Assembly: GCF_029783845.1 (NCBI RefSeq)
Contig: NZ_LWID01000001.1
Coordinates: 992,001 to 1,056,000, forward strand
Origin: Volucribacter amazonae
GTDB taxonomy: Bacteria > Pseudomonadota > Gammaproteobacteria > Enterobacterales > Pasteurellaceae
Length of the DNA stretch: 64,000 nt
Direction: 5' to 3'
This document shows positions 24,759 through 34,511 of this stretch, in pieces; within the stretch, counting starts at the first letter, position 1; the number at the start of each line of letters is the position of its first letter. Both the position numbers and the translations under genes were made by a program. Under the pieces are notes generated by a model. That model did no database searches and had not been told where the DNA came from. It saw nothing but the letters and a program-made list of their open reading frames with translations.

Positions 24759-27182
24759 ATGTCTGTATGTTTAAATTTTTATCGGAAAATGTTGGATTTT
24801 CCATTAACATTATTAGTCAAAAATAACCCTATTCCTAATTCCCCCATTGAAGAGCTTGGTTTAGATATTTCTCAACCCTTTGTTTATGTTTTGCCCTATA
24901 CTTCTCAAACAGATTTACTTATTTTTCGCAAAAATTGTTTAAGTGTCGGCTTGCCTGATCCCTTAGAAAATAATGAAATAAATGGTGTGAGCTTGCCTCG
25001 TTTTGTTTTTCTTGATGAAGGTCGTCGCATTTTCCGTTCTAAAGGTGCAAAAAAAGAAACAGAACAGGTATTTTATCGCTATTTAGAATTGCATCGCCAT
25101 GCAACAGAATTAGATGTCCAGCTTATCCCTGCCTCGGTATTATGGGGACGCGCTCCCGGGCATGAACAACAAACAGGTTTACCAGATTTACGCCTCGTCA
25201 GTGGTATTCGTAAGCTGATTTCTATTGCTTGGTTTAGAAGCGATACCTTTGTGCGTTTTTCGCAAGCCGTTTCCCTGCGTTATATGGTAAATAAATATGG
25301 GGCAGATAAGAAAATTGCACAAAAATTAGCAAGAGTGGCAAGAATTCATTTCTCTAAACAACGGATCTCAGCCACAGGCCCACGCTTGCCTAATCGTGAG
25401 GCAATGTTTAATAAATTATTGCAATCGCCAACCATTCTTGCTGCCATTGCTGATGAAGCACAAAATAAAAAAATAACCCCAGAAAAAGCCACGCAAGAGG
25501 CGAAGAAAATCCTGAATGAAATTGCTGCCAATGTGAGCTATGAGGGGCTGCGTATGGCGGATCGCTTTTTAGGTTGGCTTTGGAACAAACTCTATCAAGG
25601 CATTTCGGTAGAACACGCCGATCGTGTACGCAAACTCGCCTTAGATGGACACGAGATTGTTTATGTGCCTTGTCATCGTAGCCATATTGATTACCTATTA
25701 TTATCTTATGTGTTATATCATCAAGGTTTATTTCCACCCCATATTGCCGCAGGAATTAACCTCAATTTCTGGCCTGTGGGCGGAATGTTTAGACGAGGTG
25801 GGGCATTTTTTATTCGCCGTAGTTTTAAGGGTAACCGCTTATATGCCACCATTTTTCGTGAATACTTAGCCGAATTATTTCATCGTGGTTATTCGGTGGA
25901 ATATTTTATTGAGGGGGGACGCTCACGCACAGGGCGTTTGCTTGCCCCTAAAACGGGTATGATGTCAATGACCTTACAGGCTTTACAACAAGGACAAAAT
26001 CGTCCTATTTCTATTGTGCCTGTTTATATTGGCTATGAGCATGTGTTGGAAGTGGATACTTATGCCAAAGAATTACGAGGGGCTGCAAAAGAAAAAGAAA
26101 ATGCAGGCTTGGTGTTACGAGTTATCAAAAAATTGCGTAACTTAGGCAAAGGCTATGTGAATTTTGGCGAGCCTATTCAGCTTAATAATTACCTCAACCA
26201 ACATTATCCTGAATGGAAAGAAGAACAACAAACAGAAGAACGTCCCGCTTGGTTTGCTCAAGCGGTTGATGCCGTAGCAAATCAAGTGATGACCCATATT
26301 AATAATGCGGCAGCGGTAAATGCCATGAACCTCACAGGAACTGCCTTGCTTTCTTCTCGCCAACGGGCATTATCACGAGAACAGCTATTAGAACAACTTG
26401 ATAGCTATCAGCAATTTTTACAAAATGTGCCTTATTCTGCGGACGTGATTATTCCTAATGAAACCCCGCAACAAATGTTAGAGCATGTATTAGGACTTGA
26501 TCGCGTGGGGGTATTAATAGAAAAAGATAATTTTGGCGAAATTGTACGCTTAGAACGTAACTCAGCGGTATTAATGACCTATTATCGCAACAACATTCAG
26601 CATTTATTTGTATTACCTGCTTTAGTCGCCAGCATTGTGTTACATTATGAAGCGATTCAAAAACAGTTGGTCTTAGAAGCTGTACATAAAATTTATCCAT
26701 TCTTACAAAATGAATTATTTATGCACCTGCCACAGGATCAGTTAAATCAATACATTGATCAAATTATCAACGAGTTACAACGTCAGCAACTGATTAAGGA
26801 TAATGACAAATTATTAAGCCTAAATAAAGCCAAAGTAAGAACCTTACAGCTTTGGTCAGCAGGTGTGCGTGAAATTTTACAACGCTATTATATTACCCTA
26901 AGCCTATTACAAGCGGATCCGCACATTAGCCGAGCAACTCTTGAAAAAGAAAGCCAATCCATTGCACAACGCTTATCGGTATTACATGGCATCAACGCCC
27001 CTGAATTTTTTGATAAAGCGGTCTTTTCTACCTTTATCGCTAGCCTAAAAGCCAATGAATATATCGATCAAAATGGCTACGCAATGGTAGCAAAAGTAAA
27101 TGACATTGCTAATATACTAAGCAAAATGATCTCCCCTGAGGTGATTTTAACCATTCAAAGTGCGGTGGAAAAAGGGGAATGA
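24759..27182 (+). CDS. plsB: Glycerol-3-phosphate 1-O-acyltransferase
   Basis: This inner-membrane enzyme makes lysophosphatidate, the first step of phospholipid synthesis. It has 807 residues from this ATG. The acyltransferase blocks are CHRSHIDYLLL (HX4D), GGAFFIRRSF, FIEGGRSRTGRLL and the PVYIGYEHV region. I prefer the ATG at 24759 because it aligns with the family N-terminus MS-x4-Y-x-K-x-L; an ATG four codons earlier (24747) has GAGG four bases upstream and is a real alternative. Divergent from lexA, as in other gamma-proteobacteria. An uptake word lies at its 3' end. Confidence 0.95.
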   Translation: MSVCLNFYRKMLDFPLTLLVKNNPIPNSPIEELGLDISQPFVYVLPYTSQTDLLIFRKNCLSVGLPDPLENNEINGVSLPRFVFLDEGRRIFRSKGAKKETEQVFYRYLELHRHATELDVQLIPASVLWGRAPGHEQQTGLPDLRLVSGIRKLISIAWFRSDTFVRFSQAVSLRYMVNKYGADKKIAQKLARVARIHFSKQRISATGPRLPNREAMFNKLLQSPTILAAIADEAQNKKITPEKATQEAKKILNEIAANVSYEGLRMADRFLGWLWNKLYQGISVEHADRVRKLALDGHEIVYVPCHRSHIDYLLLSYVLYHQGLFPPHIAAGINLNFWPVGGMFRRGGAFFIRRSFKGNRLYATIFREYLAELFHRGYSVEYFIEGGRSRTGRLLAPKTGMMSMTLQALQQGQNRPISIVPVYIGYEHVLEVDTYAKELRGAAKEKENAGLVLRVIKKLRNLGKGYVNFGEPIQLNNYLNQHYPEWKEEQQTEERPAWFAQAVDAVANQVMTHINNAAAVNAMNLTGTALLSSRQRALSREQLLEQLDSYQQFLQNVPYSADVIIPNETPQQMLEHVLGLDRVGVLIEKDNFGEIVRLERNSAVLMTYYRNNIQHLFVLPALVASIVLHYEAIQKQLVLEAVHKIYPFLQNELFMHLPQDQLNQYIDQIINELQRQQLIKDNDKLLSLNKAKVRTLQLWSAGVREILQRYYITLSLLQADPHISRATLEKESQSIAQRLSVLHGINAPEFFDKAVFSTFIASLKANEYIDQNGYAMVAKVNDIANILSKMISPEVILTIQSAVEKGE

Positions 27183-27207
27183 TTTAGAATATAACCGCTA
27201 TGATTAA

Positions 27208-27241
27208 GAAACGGTAAAGCATTTTGTTTTGCCGTTTTTTT
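27208..27241 (+). terminator. Intrinsic terminator of plsB
   Basis: AAACGGTAAA and TTTTGCCGTTT form an imperfect stem followed by a run of seven T residues, about 25 bases after the plsB stop. Confidence 0.7.
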
Positions 27242-27246
27242 ATGGG

Positions 27247-27353
27247 TATAGCCGCCTCACTTTAAAATAATACAGCGTTGGCACGCCTCGCTGTACTACT
27301 TTGTACTGCCTTTGGCGTACCGCCTTGTCTTATTTTAAATTGAAACGACTATA
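27247..27353 (+). repeat. Correia-like inverted-repeat element, copy C (full length, 107 bp)
   Basis: The left end TATAGCCGCCTCACTTTAAA is inverted relative to the right end TTTTAAATTGAAACGACTATA. The interior contains TACAGCGTTGGCACGCCTCG, then CTGTACTACTTTGTACTGCC and GGCGTACCGCCTTGTCTTA. This is the best-preserved copy in the window. It lies 6 bases after the plsB terminator and 73 bases before the first gene of the restriction island. Confidence 0.8.
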
Positions 27354-27426
27354 ATAAAAAACGCTTGCTTTACAATAAATTTCATATAAAATTAAATTTG
27401 TGATTTTAATAAGGCACAATTTAATT

Positions 27427-27984
27427 ATGAAAAAATTAATTGAGTTTTACAGCGGATCCCCCCAATTCCGTATCCAAGAAAGCACTGATATTAATGCACC
27501 ATACTATTGTTATTATGGACAAGCTGAATTGGAAAATGATTTGATTGATATGGGGCAGGATTATCAAGGTAAGCGAGTGCGAACCTTTGATAAACTCATC
27601 ACTGTCCAAACTGACGATATTGTATTCAGTTTAATTTCAGGGCGAGCAAGCCAAGTGCGAGCCAGACATCAAGGTTATTTATTGACACAAAACTATGTGA
27701 AATTAATGCCGTCCTCTCAACTTAATGGCAAATATTTGATTTTTTTACTCAATGAAAATGCCAATATTCGCCGCCAATTACAAATGAATTTGCAAGGTTC
27801 AAGTGTACAAAAATATACAATTAAACAGCTTAAAGAACTAGAGCTTCCCCCTTTGCCGCCCTTAGAAAAACAGCAATTAATGGGCGAGATCTATTTTAAG
27901 CAATTACGGATTCAAGCCTTGCAACAGCAAGTCGCCAAATTACAAACCACTATCGTACTTAATCAATTAAAAGGAGTAAAATAA
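27427..27984 (+). CDS. Small HsdS-like protein with one target-recognition domain
   Basis: The protein has 185 residues. A region resembling a type I specificity domain (VQTDDIVFSLISGRASQVR, then LLTQNYVKLMP) is followed by a helix beginning LELPPLPPLEKQQLMGEIYF and a coiled coil to the end. This is the layout of half an HsdS. It does not share the terminal repeats of the hsdS pieces further downstream, so it belongs to a different lineage. Its TAA overlaps the hsdR ATG by one base, so it is translated with hsdR. Its role is unknown; it could be an accessory specificity subunit. Confidence 0.65.
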   Translation: MKKLIEFYSGSPQFRIQESTDINAPYYCYYGQAELENDLIDMGQDYQGKRVRTFDKLITVQTDDIVFSLISGRASQVRARHQGYLLTQNYVKLMPSSQLNGKYLIFLLNENANIRRQLQMNLQGSSVQKYTIKQLKELELPPLPPLEKQQLMGEIYFKQLRIQALQQQVAKLQTTIVLNQLKGVK

Positions 27985-30900
27985 TGACAGAATTTGAATT
28001 TGAAACCCAATTAATCAGCTACTTAAGCACAGGAAAAATCGCAACGAATAGCGTAGCAGAACCTACCGCTAGCTATTTTCTAACGGAAAAACTCTGGGAA
28101 TATAAACCAGAAATTAAAACCACCGAGCAACTCTGGCAAAATTTTAAACAAATTTTAGAACGCTTAAATCAAAATATTCTTCATCACCCATTGAGTGTAC
28201 ATGAATTTGAACAAGTCAAAACCCAAATTTGCAATTTACGCACCCCTTACCAAGCTGGGCAATTTTTATACGGCTTAAATGGTATTTCACAGGTTGAAGT
28301 GGATTTAGAAGATGGCCGCCATGTATTTTTAACGGTATTTGATCAAAAACAGATTGGTGCAGGCGATACGGTTTATCAAATTGTTAATCAAATTGAACGC
28401 CCAGCAACGATAGCAGGTAAGCAAAATCGACGTTTTGATATTACTTTATTGATTAATGGCTTGCCAATTATTCAGATTGAAGCGAAAAAAGAAACCGTTG
28501 ATGTTAATGATGCACTTAACCAAATGCACCAGTATGCGTTAGAAAATCAATATCGTGATATTTTTTCTACAGTGCAAATTTTAGTGGCGGTTGCACCAAA
28601 TAATGTGAAATATATGGCAAATACCACCGCCGATAAATTTAACAAAGATTTTGCCTTTAATTGGCAACGCAAAGGCGATAATAGCGTTGTTCGTCATTGG
28701 AAAGAGTTTGCAAATTCCATGCTGAGTATTCCTATGGCGCATCAAATGGCAACCAATTATATGATTTTGGACGGCACAGAAAACAAACAAATGCTCAAAG
28801 TAATGCGCCCTTATCAGGTTTATGCTACCCAAGCCGTATTAGATAAATTGAAACCTTGGGATTTTGAATTTAGCAATAAAAAGCTAGGTTATATTTGGCA
28901 TACCACAGGTAGCGGTAAAACCATTACCAGTTTTAAAACCGCTTGGCTTGCCAGTCGTTTGCTGAACGTGGATAAAGTGGTGTTTGTGGTGGATCGCATT
29001 GCCCTAACCAAACAAACTTTTGAAAATTATCAAGCCTATGATCCTGATAAAAATAACAACGATAAATGGGGTTCAGTGCAAAATACTAATAACACCCGAG
29101 ATTTACGTAAAAAACTCAAAGAGACAAACAAAAATATTATTGTTACCAGCGTACAAAAATTATTGAAATTGGTGAAATCCAAAGGATTTGTTGCACCTGA
29201 TAAACGCATTGTGTTTGTAGTGGACGAAGCCCACCGTTCTACTGCTGGCGAGGGCTTTGAGCTTATTCAGGCAGCTTTTAAGAAATCCGTTTGGATTGGC
29301 TATACAGGCACGCCAATGTTTGATAATCGTAGCAAAGGCTTACGCACTCAAGATATTTTTGGCGAATTATTACACGCCTACACCATTCGTGAAGCCATTG
29401 CCGATCGCAATGTATTGGGCTTTAAAGTGGATTTTAAAAGCACCGTAGATATGCGCGCCTTGTTAAAGCAAGAACACCCCGATTGGAATGATGAAAAAAT
29501 TGAACAAGAGCTAGAAGCCATTCGCCAAGAGGAATTTGAACAAGCGGATTTATTTGGCAAAAGCGAGGGCAATCACAAAATCAGCAAAGGGGAAAAAATT
29601 GAACGCAGTTTACACCCTAATTTTTACGATGAAACCCCTGAACACGTAGAAAAAGTGGTGGAAGATATTTTTCAAAATTGGCGAAACCGTTCCAACAATG
29701 GCAAATATAATGCCTTATTAACCACTCATGTCAGCGGTAACGGCCCAAGTACGCCTTTAGCGATGCGTTATTTTGATGAGTTTGTACGAGTCAATAAAGT
29801 ACGGTCGGAATTGGGAAAATTTACGTTAAAAGTCGCCATTACTTTTAGTTTAAATACCAGCAATAACGACAGTATGACCCAAAGCAATCAAGCCTTACAT
29901 CGTGCTATCGATCATTACAATCAACAATTTAATACCAAATTTGGCTTAGACAGCGTTTCGGAATATACGCAAGACGTCATGAGTCGATTGAATAAAACCT
30001 GTGTGGATAAAAACTACCTTGATTTAGTCATCGTGGTGGATCAATTGCTAACAGGCTTTGATGCCCCTGAACTCAATACCCTTTATGTGGACCGTATTTT
30101 AAAAGATGCTAGCTTAATTCAAGCCTATTCACGCACCAATCGTATCGCCGATATGCAAGAAAAACCCTTTGGGCAAATTATCAATTACCGTTGGCCAGTA
30201 CAAAATGAACGCTTGATGAATGAAGCCCTTGCCATTTATGCCAATAAAAATTCCGCGCATCTTTCCGATGAAGAGCGTAAACGTGAAAACCAAAAAGACG
30301 GCATATTGGCAAAACCTTTTAATGAAGTCTTAAAAGATGCCAAAAACGTGGTAAATGAATTAGCTAAGTTAACGCAAAATAGCAGACAAGAGCCTTTTAT
30401 GGAGTTACCAAAAAGTGAAAAACAAAAAGAAGATTTACTAGATTATTTGCGAGATTACAATATGCTAATAGCCAAGCTCAAACAATATCCTCAAGAGGAA
30501 ATAGACGAGCATATTGAGGGCTTTGATTATGATAATCCTGATGCTTTGATTGAACAGTTAGGTATGACAGTGGAGCAAGAAAAAATGCTCACCACTGTTT
30601 TGGCTGGCGAACTGAAATACCATCTTGCCAAAATAAAACAAATTTCAGTGGCGGAAATTGAACTAAGAATGTCGCACATTAAAGAAGTTACCGTTACTCA
30701 TGATTATTTAATGGAACTACTTGAGCAATTAATTAACCAAGTCCATCAACAACAAAGCGAACAAGTAGCACAAACCAAAGACGATATTGAGAAATTTGCC
30801 AATGGGTTAGAGAATTTAGCCTATGCACAAAAAATTCGCCGAGCTACCGAAGCCATTATTAACAAAGAATACCCAACCGAACCTTTTGAAGGCAACTATC

Positions 30901-31223
30901 GCTTAAAAGACGGAGAATTAAATCAAGTCTTGGAGCAGGCAAGCACCATTACCCTTGATCGGCAATTACTCGATTTTCGCAATCATTGGGGCATTACCGA
31001 TATTGTGAGTAGCGCAGGGTTACGCCAATTATTTGCTCATCATCAATATGGGCAACAGGATTTGGACGATACCAAAGCGGTAACCAAGATAATTAATCAA
31101 GGGGTTGAACATTATAAAGTCTTAGCAACGGATAGCGAAGTCCAAGCCCTTAGTAAAATCAAATACCGCACCGCATTACGCAACGCTATTGGGCAATTAG
31201 CGGATAAATTAACCCAATATTAG
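27984..31223 (+). CDS. hsdR: Type I restriction endonuclease, R subunit
   Basis: This motor and nuclease subunit of a type I R-M complex has 1079 residues. The nuclease core has Asp152 (RRFDITLLING) and Glu166-x-Lys168 (IQIEAKK). The helicase core has GSGKT at 308-312 and DEAH at 413-416, with LLTGFDAPELNTLYVDR and QAYSRTNR as later motifs. No break is seen, so it should be active. AAGGAGTAAAATA precedes the ATG. It is followed 9 bases later by rhuM. No uptake words lie in the gene. Confidence 0.95.
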   Translation: MTEFEFETQLISYLSTGKIATNSVAEPTASYFLTEKLWEYKPEIKTTEQLWQNFKQILERLNQNILHHPLSVHEFEQVKTQICNLRTPYQAGQFLYGLNGISQVEVDLEDGRHVFLTVFDQKQIGAGDTVYQIVNQIERPATIAGKQNRRFDITLLINGLPIIQIEAKKETVDVNDALNQMHQYALENQYRDIFSTVQILVAVAPNNVKYMANTTADKFNKDFAFNWQRKGDNSVVRHWKEFANSMLSIPMAHQMATNYMILDGTENKQMLKVMRPYQVYATQAVLDKLKPWDFEFSNKKLGYIWHTTGSGKTITSFKTAWLASRLLNVDKVVFVVDRIALTKQTFENYQAYDPDKNNNDKWGSVQNTNNTRDLRKKLKETNKNIIVTSVQKLLKLVKSKGFVAPDKRIVFVVDEAHRSTAGEGFELIQAAFKKSVWIGYTGTPMFDNRSKGLRTQDIFGELLHAYTIREAIADRNVLGFKVDFKSTVDMRALLKQEHPDWNDEKIEQELEAIRQEEFEQADLFGKSEGNHKISKGEKIERSLHPNFYDETPEHVEKVVEDIFQNWRNRSNNGKYNALLTTHVSGNGPSTPLAMRYFDEFVRVNKVRSELGKFTLKVAITFSLNTSNNDSMTQSNQALHRAIDHYNQQFNTKFGLDSVSEYTQDVMSRLNKTCVDKNYLDLVIVVDQLLTGFDAPELNTLYVDRILKDASLIQAYSRTNRIADMQEKPFGQIINYRWPVQNERLMNEALAIYANKNSAHLSDEERKRENQKDGILAKPFNEVLKDAKNVVNELAKLTQNSRQEPFMELPKSEKQKEDLLDYLRDYNMLIAKLKQYPQEEIDEHIEGFDYDNPDALIEQLGMTVEQEKMLTTVLAGELKYHLAKIKQISVAEIELRMSHIKEVTVTHDYLMELLEQLINQVHQQQSEQVAQTKDDIEKFANGLENLAYAQKIRRATEAIINKEYPTEPFEGNYRLKDGELNQVLEQASTITLDRQLLDFRNHWGITDIVSSAGLRQLFAHHQYGQQDLDDTKAVTKIINQGVEHYKVLATDSEVQALSKIKYRTALRNAIGQLADKLTQY

Positions 31224-31232
31224 GAGACATCA

Positions 31233-32237
31233 ATGGCAAAGCATAATGAAATCCAATTTTTACTCTATGGCGATGACAGCCCCATTGAAGTACTTGCCAA
31301 AGAAGAAACCATTTGGGCAACGCAAAAAGCTATTGCTCAGCTTTTTGATGTAGGTGTCCCTGCAATTAACAAGCACCTAAAAAATATTTTTGAATCAGGA
31401 GAATTGGACGAACATCGAACTATTTCCAAAATGGAAATAGTTCAAAATGAAGCTGGGCGTCAAGTCAAACGAACAACAACATTTTATAATCTTGATGCCA
31501 TTATTTCTGTGGGCTATCGAGTGAATTCGCAAAAAGCCACCAAATTCCGTATTTGGGCGACCGATATTTTAAAAGAATACATTAAAAAAGGCTTTAAAAT
31601 TGATGTTGAGCGAATGAAACAAGGCGAAAGGGTTTTTGGAAAGGATTATTTTCGTGAATTGGTGGAAATCGTTCGCAGTATCCGAGCCAGCGAACGGCGA
31701 GTTTGGCAACAAATTACCGATATTTTTGCCGAAATTTCCTATGATTACGATAAAAATGCAGAAATTACACGCCAATTTTATGCCAGCGTACAAAATAAAT
31801 TTCATTATGCCATTACAGGCAAAACCGCTGCTGAAATTGTGTATCAAAAAGCGGACAAAGATCAACCCAATATGGGTTTAACCAGTTGGAAAAATGCCCC
31901 TGACGGACGGATTTTATCCTCAGATGTTACTGTGGCGAAAAATTATTTATCCGCCGAACAAATACGCCGACTGGAACGCAGTATTTCCGCCTATTTTGAC
32001 TATGTGGAACGATTATTAGAGGAAGAAAATTTGCTTTCAATGCAAGATTTTGCGGAAAGTATTGACGCCTTTTTACAATTTAACCGCTACCAAATCTTAT
32101 CCGATAAAGGCAAAATAAGCCAAAAAATGGCAAAGCAAAAAGCCCTTGATGAATATCAGCAATTTAATAAAATTCAACCGATTAAATCCGATTTTGATCA
32201 ATTAATTCACCAAACAAAGGAATTATCAAATGACTAA
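31233..32237 (+). CDS. rhuM: RhuM-family protein
   Basis: The protein has 334 residues and matches the RhuM (virulence protein, COG3943) pattern: IWATQKAIAQLFDVG, then SGELDEHRTISKME, TTFYNLDAIISVGYRVNS, and FRIWATDILKEYIKKGF. The C-terminal part is helical. The function is not established. These genes recur inside type I R-M operons, which fits its place between hsdR and hsdS. It has a good ribosome site (GGAGACATCA) and overlaps hsdS by 8 bases. Confidence 0.85.
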   Translation: MAKHNEIQFLLYGDDSPIEVLAKEETIWATQKAIAQLFDVGVPAINKHLKNIFESGELDEHRTISKMEIVQNEAGRQVKRTTTFYNLDAIISVGYRVNSQKATKFRIWATDILKEYIKKGFKIDVERMKQGERVFGKDYFRELVEIVRSIRASERRVWQQITDIFAEISYDYDKNAEITRQFYASVQNKFHYAITGKTAAEIVYQKADKDQPNMGLTSWKNAPDGRILSSDVTVAKNYLSAEQIRRLERSISAYFDYVERLLEEENLLSMQDFAESIDAFLQFNRYQILSDKGKISQKMAKQKALDEYQQFNKIQPIKSDFDQLIHQTKELSND

Positions 32238-32847
32238 TAATAATCAAAAAGTGCCTAAATTAAGATTTCCTGGTTTTAATGACGCTTGGGAACAGCGGAG
32301 GTTGGGGGAAGTAGCTGATATTGTACGAGGTGCTAGCCCTAGACCTATCCAAGATCCAAAATGGTTTGACAACAACAGTGATATAGGCTGGCTACGCATC
32401 TCTGACGTTACAGAACAAGATGGAAGAATTTATTATCTTGAGCAAAAAATATCAAAATTAGCCCAAGAAAAAACTAGAGTTTTACCCAAACCACATTTAT
32501 TGTTAAGTATTGCAGCTACGGTAGGGAAGCCCGTTATTAATTATATTAAAACAGGTGTACATGATGGTTTTCTAATCTTCTTAAACCCTAAATTTGATAT
32601 TGAATTTATGTTTCAATGGTTAGAAATGTTTCGCCCTAAATGGAATAAATATGGACAACCCGGTAGCCAAGTAAATTTAAATTCTGATTTAGTCAAGAAC
32701 CAAATAATATTCTTACCCACAGAAATAGAACAAGCCAAAATTAACCACTTTTTCAACCAACTCGATCAGCTAATTACCCTTCATCAGCGTAAGTTAGATA
32801 ACCTGAAAAAGCAGAAAAAATCCTTATTACAGCAAATGTTTGTTTAA
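32230..32847 (+). CDS. hsdS: Type I specificity subunit, half-length (N-terminal-type TRD A)
   Basis: The protein has 205 residues, about half a normal HsdS. It has the usual start (KVPKLRFPGFNDAWEQRRLG), one target-recognition domain (about 30-160), then the conserved spacer NHFFNQLDQLITLHQRKLDN and helix KKQKKSLLQQMFV before the stop. In the silent cassette the equivalent helix runs on from KSLLQKMF into PKNGSQFPEIRFPEFTDAW and a second domain, so this gene stops exactly at the inter-domain joint. It may work as a homodimer or need recombination to regain a second domain. AAGGAATTATCAA precedes the ATG. Confidence 0.9.
   Translation: MTNNNQKVPKLRFPGFNDAWEQRRLGEVADIVRGASPRPIQDPKWFDNNSDIGWLRISDVTEQDGRIYYLEQKISKLAQEKTRVLPKPHLLLSIAATVGKPVINYIKTGVHDGFLIFLNPKFDIEFMFQWLEMFRPKWNKYGQPGSQVNLNSDLVKNQIIFLPTEIEQAKINHFFNQLDQLITLHQRKLDNLKKQKKSLLQQMFV
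32282..32295 (+). repeat. hsdS 5' repeat R1 (in expressed half-gene)
   Basis: The core ACGCTTGGGAACAG encodes DAWEQ at the start of TRD A. The same 14 bases occur at 35031-35044 and 35568-35581 (inverted) and at 35628-35641 (direct). R1 and the copy at 35568 are possible inversion partners. Confidence 0.8.
32745..32797 (+). repeat. hsdS central repeat E-A (in expressed half-gene)
   Basis: This segment encodes FFNQLDQLITLHQRKL. It matches, in inverted orientation, 35138-35206 (silent TRD B1) with only scattered differences, and more distantly 34569-34631. It marks the joint between TRDs. Confidence 0.75.
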
Positions 32848-32893
32848 TACACGTACAATTTTAGTCAAAAATTTTATTATTTCGGAGCATAAA

Positions 32894-34492
32894 ATGAGTA
32901 AAGTAACCACAATCGCTAATCAAATCTGGGCTATGGCAAATGAACTGCGTGGCAATATGGGAGCGGAAGAATATAAAAACTATATTCTCGGCTTTATTTT
33001 CTATCGCTATCTGTCCGAACACCAAGCCCAATATTTAATCCAGAACAATATTCTTGAAGTTAAAGAGGGACAAAGCCTAACGCAGGCTTATCAACAAGCG
33101 GTTGAGCAAGATGGTTTAGAAGATTATTTGCAGGATATGGCTTCGGCATTAGGTTATGCCATTAATCCTGAACATATGTGGGATCAGTTGGTAGAAAAAA
33201 TCCAGCAAAATAAAATTGCCCCAAGCGACTATCAAGCCATTTTTGATAGTTTTAACCAAAATACAGAAATTAATATTGAGGCAGCCAAGGATTTTAGAGG
33301 GGTATTTAATGATTTAAACCTAGGAGATTCACGCTTAGGCAATTCCATTAATGAACGCACCAAAGCCTTAAATAAAGTGGTGCTATTAGTCAATGATATT
33401 CAGTATAAAGATGAAAAAGGGCGGGATATTTTAGGCGAAATTTATGAAGAATTAATTGGTAAATTCGCCGCCAACGCAGGGAAAAAAGGCGGAGAGTTTT
33501 ATACTCCACATGCGGTCAGTCAAATTCTTGCTAAAATTGTTACTATTAATATTGCTAAAGATAATCAAGTATTTAGCGTTTATGACCCAACTTGCGGCTC
33601 AGGCTCATTATTATTGACCGTATCGGAACAATTACCTGATGGCAAAAAGCAAGGACGCATTAAATTTTACGGACAAGAGTTAAACACCACTACCTACAAC
33701 TTGGCGCGTATGAATTTAATGATGCACGGCGTCAGTTTTTCTAATATGACTTTGTCAAATGCTAATACGCTAGAGTCCGATTGGCCTGATGGCGTTGATG
33801 CACAGGGTATTGACCGCCCAAGAACCTTTAATGCGGTAGTGGCAAACCCGCCTTATTCCGCTAACTGGGATAATAATGAAAGTAAACTGAAAGATCCAAG
33901 ATTTAATGCCTATGGTAAACTTGCCCCTAAATCCAAAGCGGATTTTGCCTTTGTCTTGCATGGCTTATACCATTTAAATAATGAAGGCACAATGGCGGTA
34001 GTATTACCACATGGCGTCTTATTCCGAGGGGCGGCAGAGGGGCATATTCGTCAAGTTTTAATTGAAAAAAATTATATTGATACTGTCATTGGTTTGCCTG
34101 CAAATTTATTTTTTGGAGCGGCTATCCCAACTTGTATCTTAGTATTGAAAAAAAATAAGACCAATAAAAATATTTTATTTATTGATGCCTCTAATGAATT
34201 TGAAAAGGGAAAAAATCAAAATTTCCTTTCAGAACAACATATTAATAAGATTATTCAAACCTACCAAGCTCGCCAGAATGTGGATAAATATGCTTATTTA
34301 GCCGATTTTGATGAAATAAAAACGAACGATTTCAATCTCAATATCCCTCGTTATGTGGATACCTTTGAGGAAGAAGAGGAGATCGATCTTAATGATGTTA
34401 TGCGACAATTAGCGCAAGACAATCAAGAAATTGCCCAATTAGAGCAAGAAATTAAAGCACAATTGAAATTATTGGGGGTGGAAATAGAATAA
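32894..34492 (+). CDS. hsdM: Type I DNA methyltransferase, M subunit
   Basis: This N6-adenine methyltransferase has 532 residues. The SAM motif is DPTCGSG at 231-237 and the catalytic motif NPPY at 318-321, with KKGGEFYTPHAVSQI before them. GGAG lies about 8 bases before the ATG at 32894; an in-frame reading to 32840 has no site and would overlap hsdS. It is intact. Gene order is unusual, with hsdS ahead of hsdM. A strong terminator follows, separating it from the silent hsdS pieces. Confidence 0.95.
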   Translation: MSKVTTIANQIWAMANELRGNMGAEEYKNYILGFIFYRYLSEHQAQYLIQNNILEVKEGQSLTQAYQQAVEQDGLEDYLQDMASALGYAINPEHMWDQLVEKIQQNKIAPSDYQAIFDSFNQNTEINIEAAKDFRGVFNDLNLGDSRLGNSINERTKALNKVVLLVNDIQYKDEKGRDILGEIYEELIGKFAANAGKKGGEFYTPHAVSQILAKIVTINIAKDNQVFSVYDPTCGSGSLLLTVSEQLPDGKKQGRIKFYGQELNTTTYNLARMNLMMHGVSFSNMTLSNANTLESDWPDGVDAQGIDRPRTFNAVVANPPYSANWDNNESKLKDPRFNAYGKLAPKSKADFAFVLHGLYHLNNEGTMAVVLPHGVLFRGAAEGHIRQVLIEKNYIDTVIGLPANLFFGAAIPTCILVLKKNKTNKNILFIDASNEFEKGKNQNFLSEQHINKIIQTYQARQNVDKYAYLADFDEIKTNDFNLNIPRYVDTFEEEEEIDLNDVMRQLAQDNQEIAQLEQEIKAQLKLLGVEIE

Positions 34493-34511
34493 AATACCTT
34501 GTTAATTTCTC

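Noticed and set aside
33094..33102. ACAAGCGGT in hsdM as evidence of Actinobacillus-type uptake sequences
   Set aside because: Only isolated copies (for example in hsdM and lyxK) occur, in coding context and at about chance level, against about 29 of the Haemophilus-type word.
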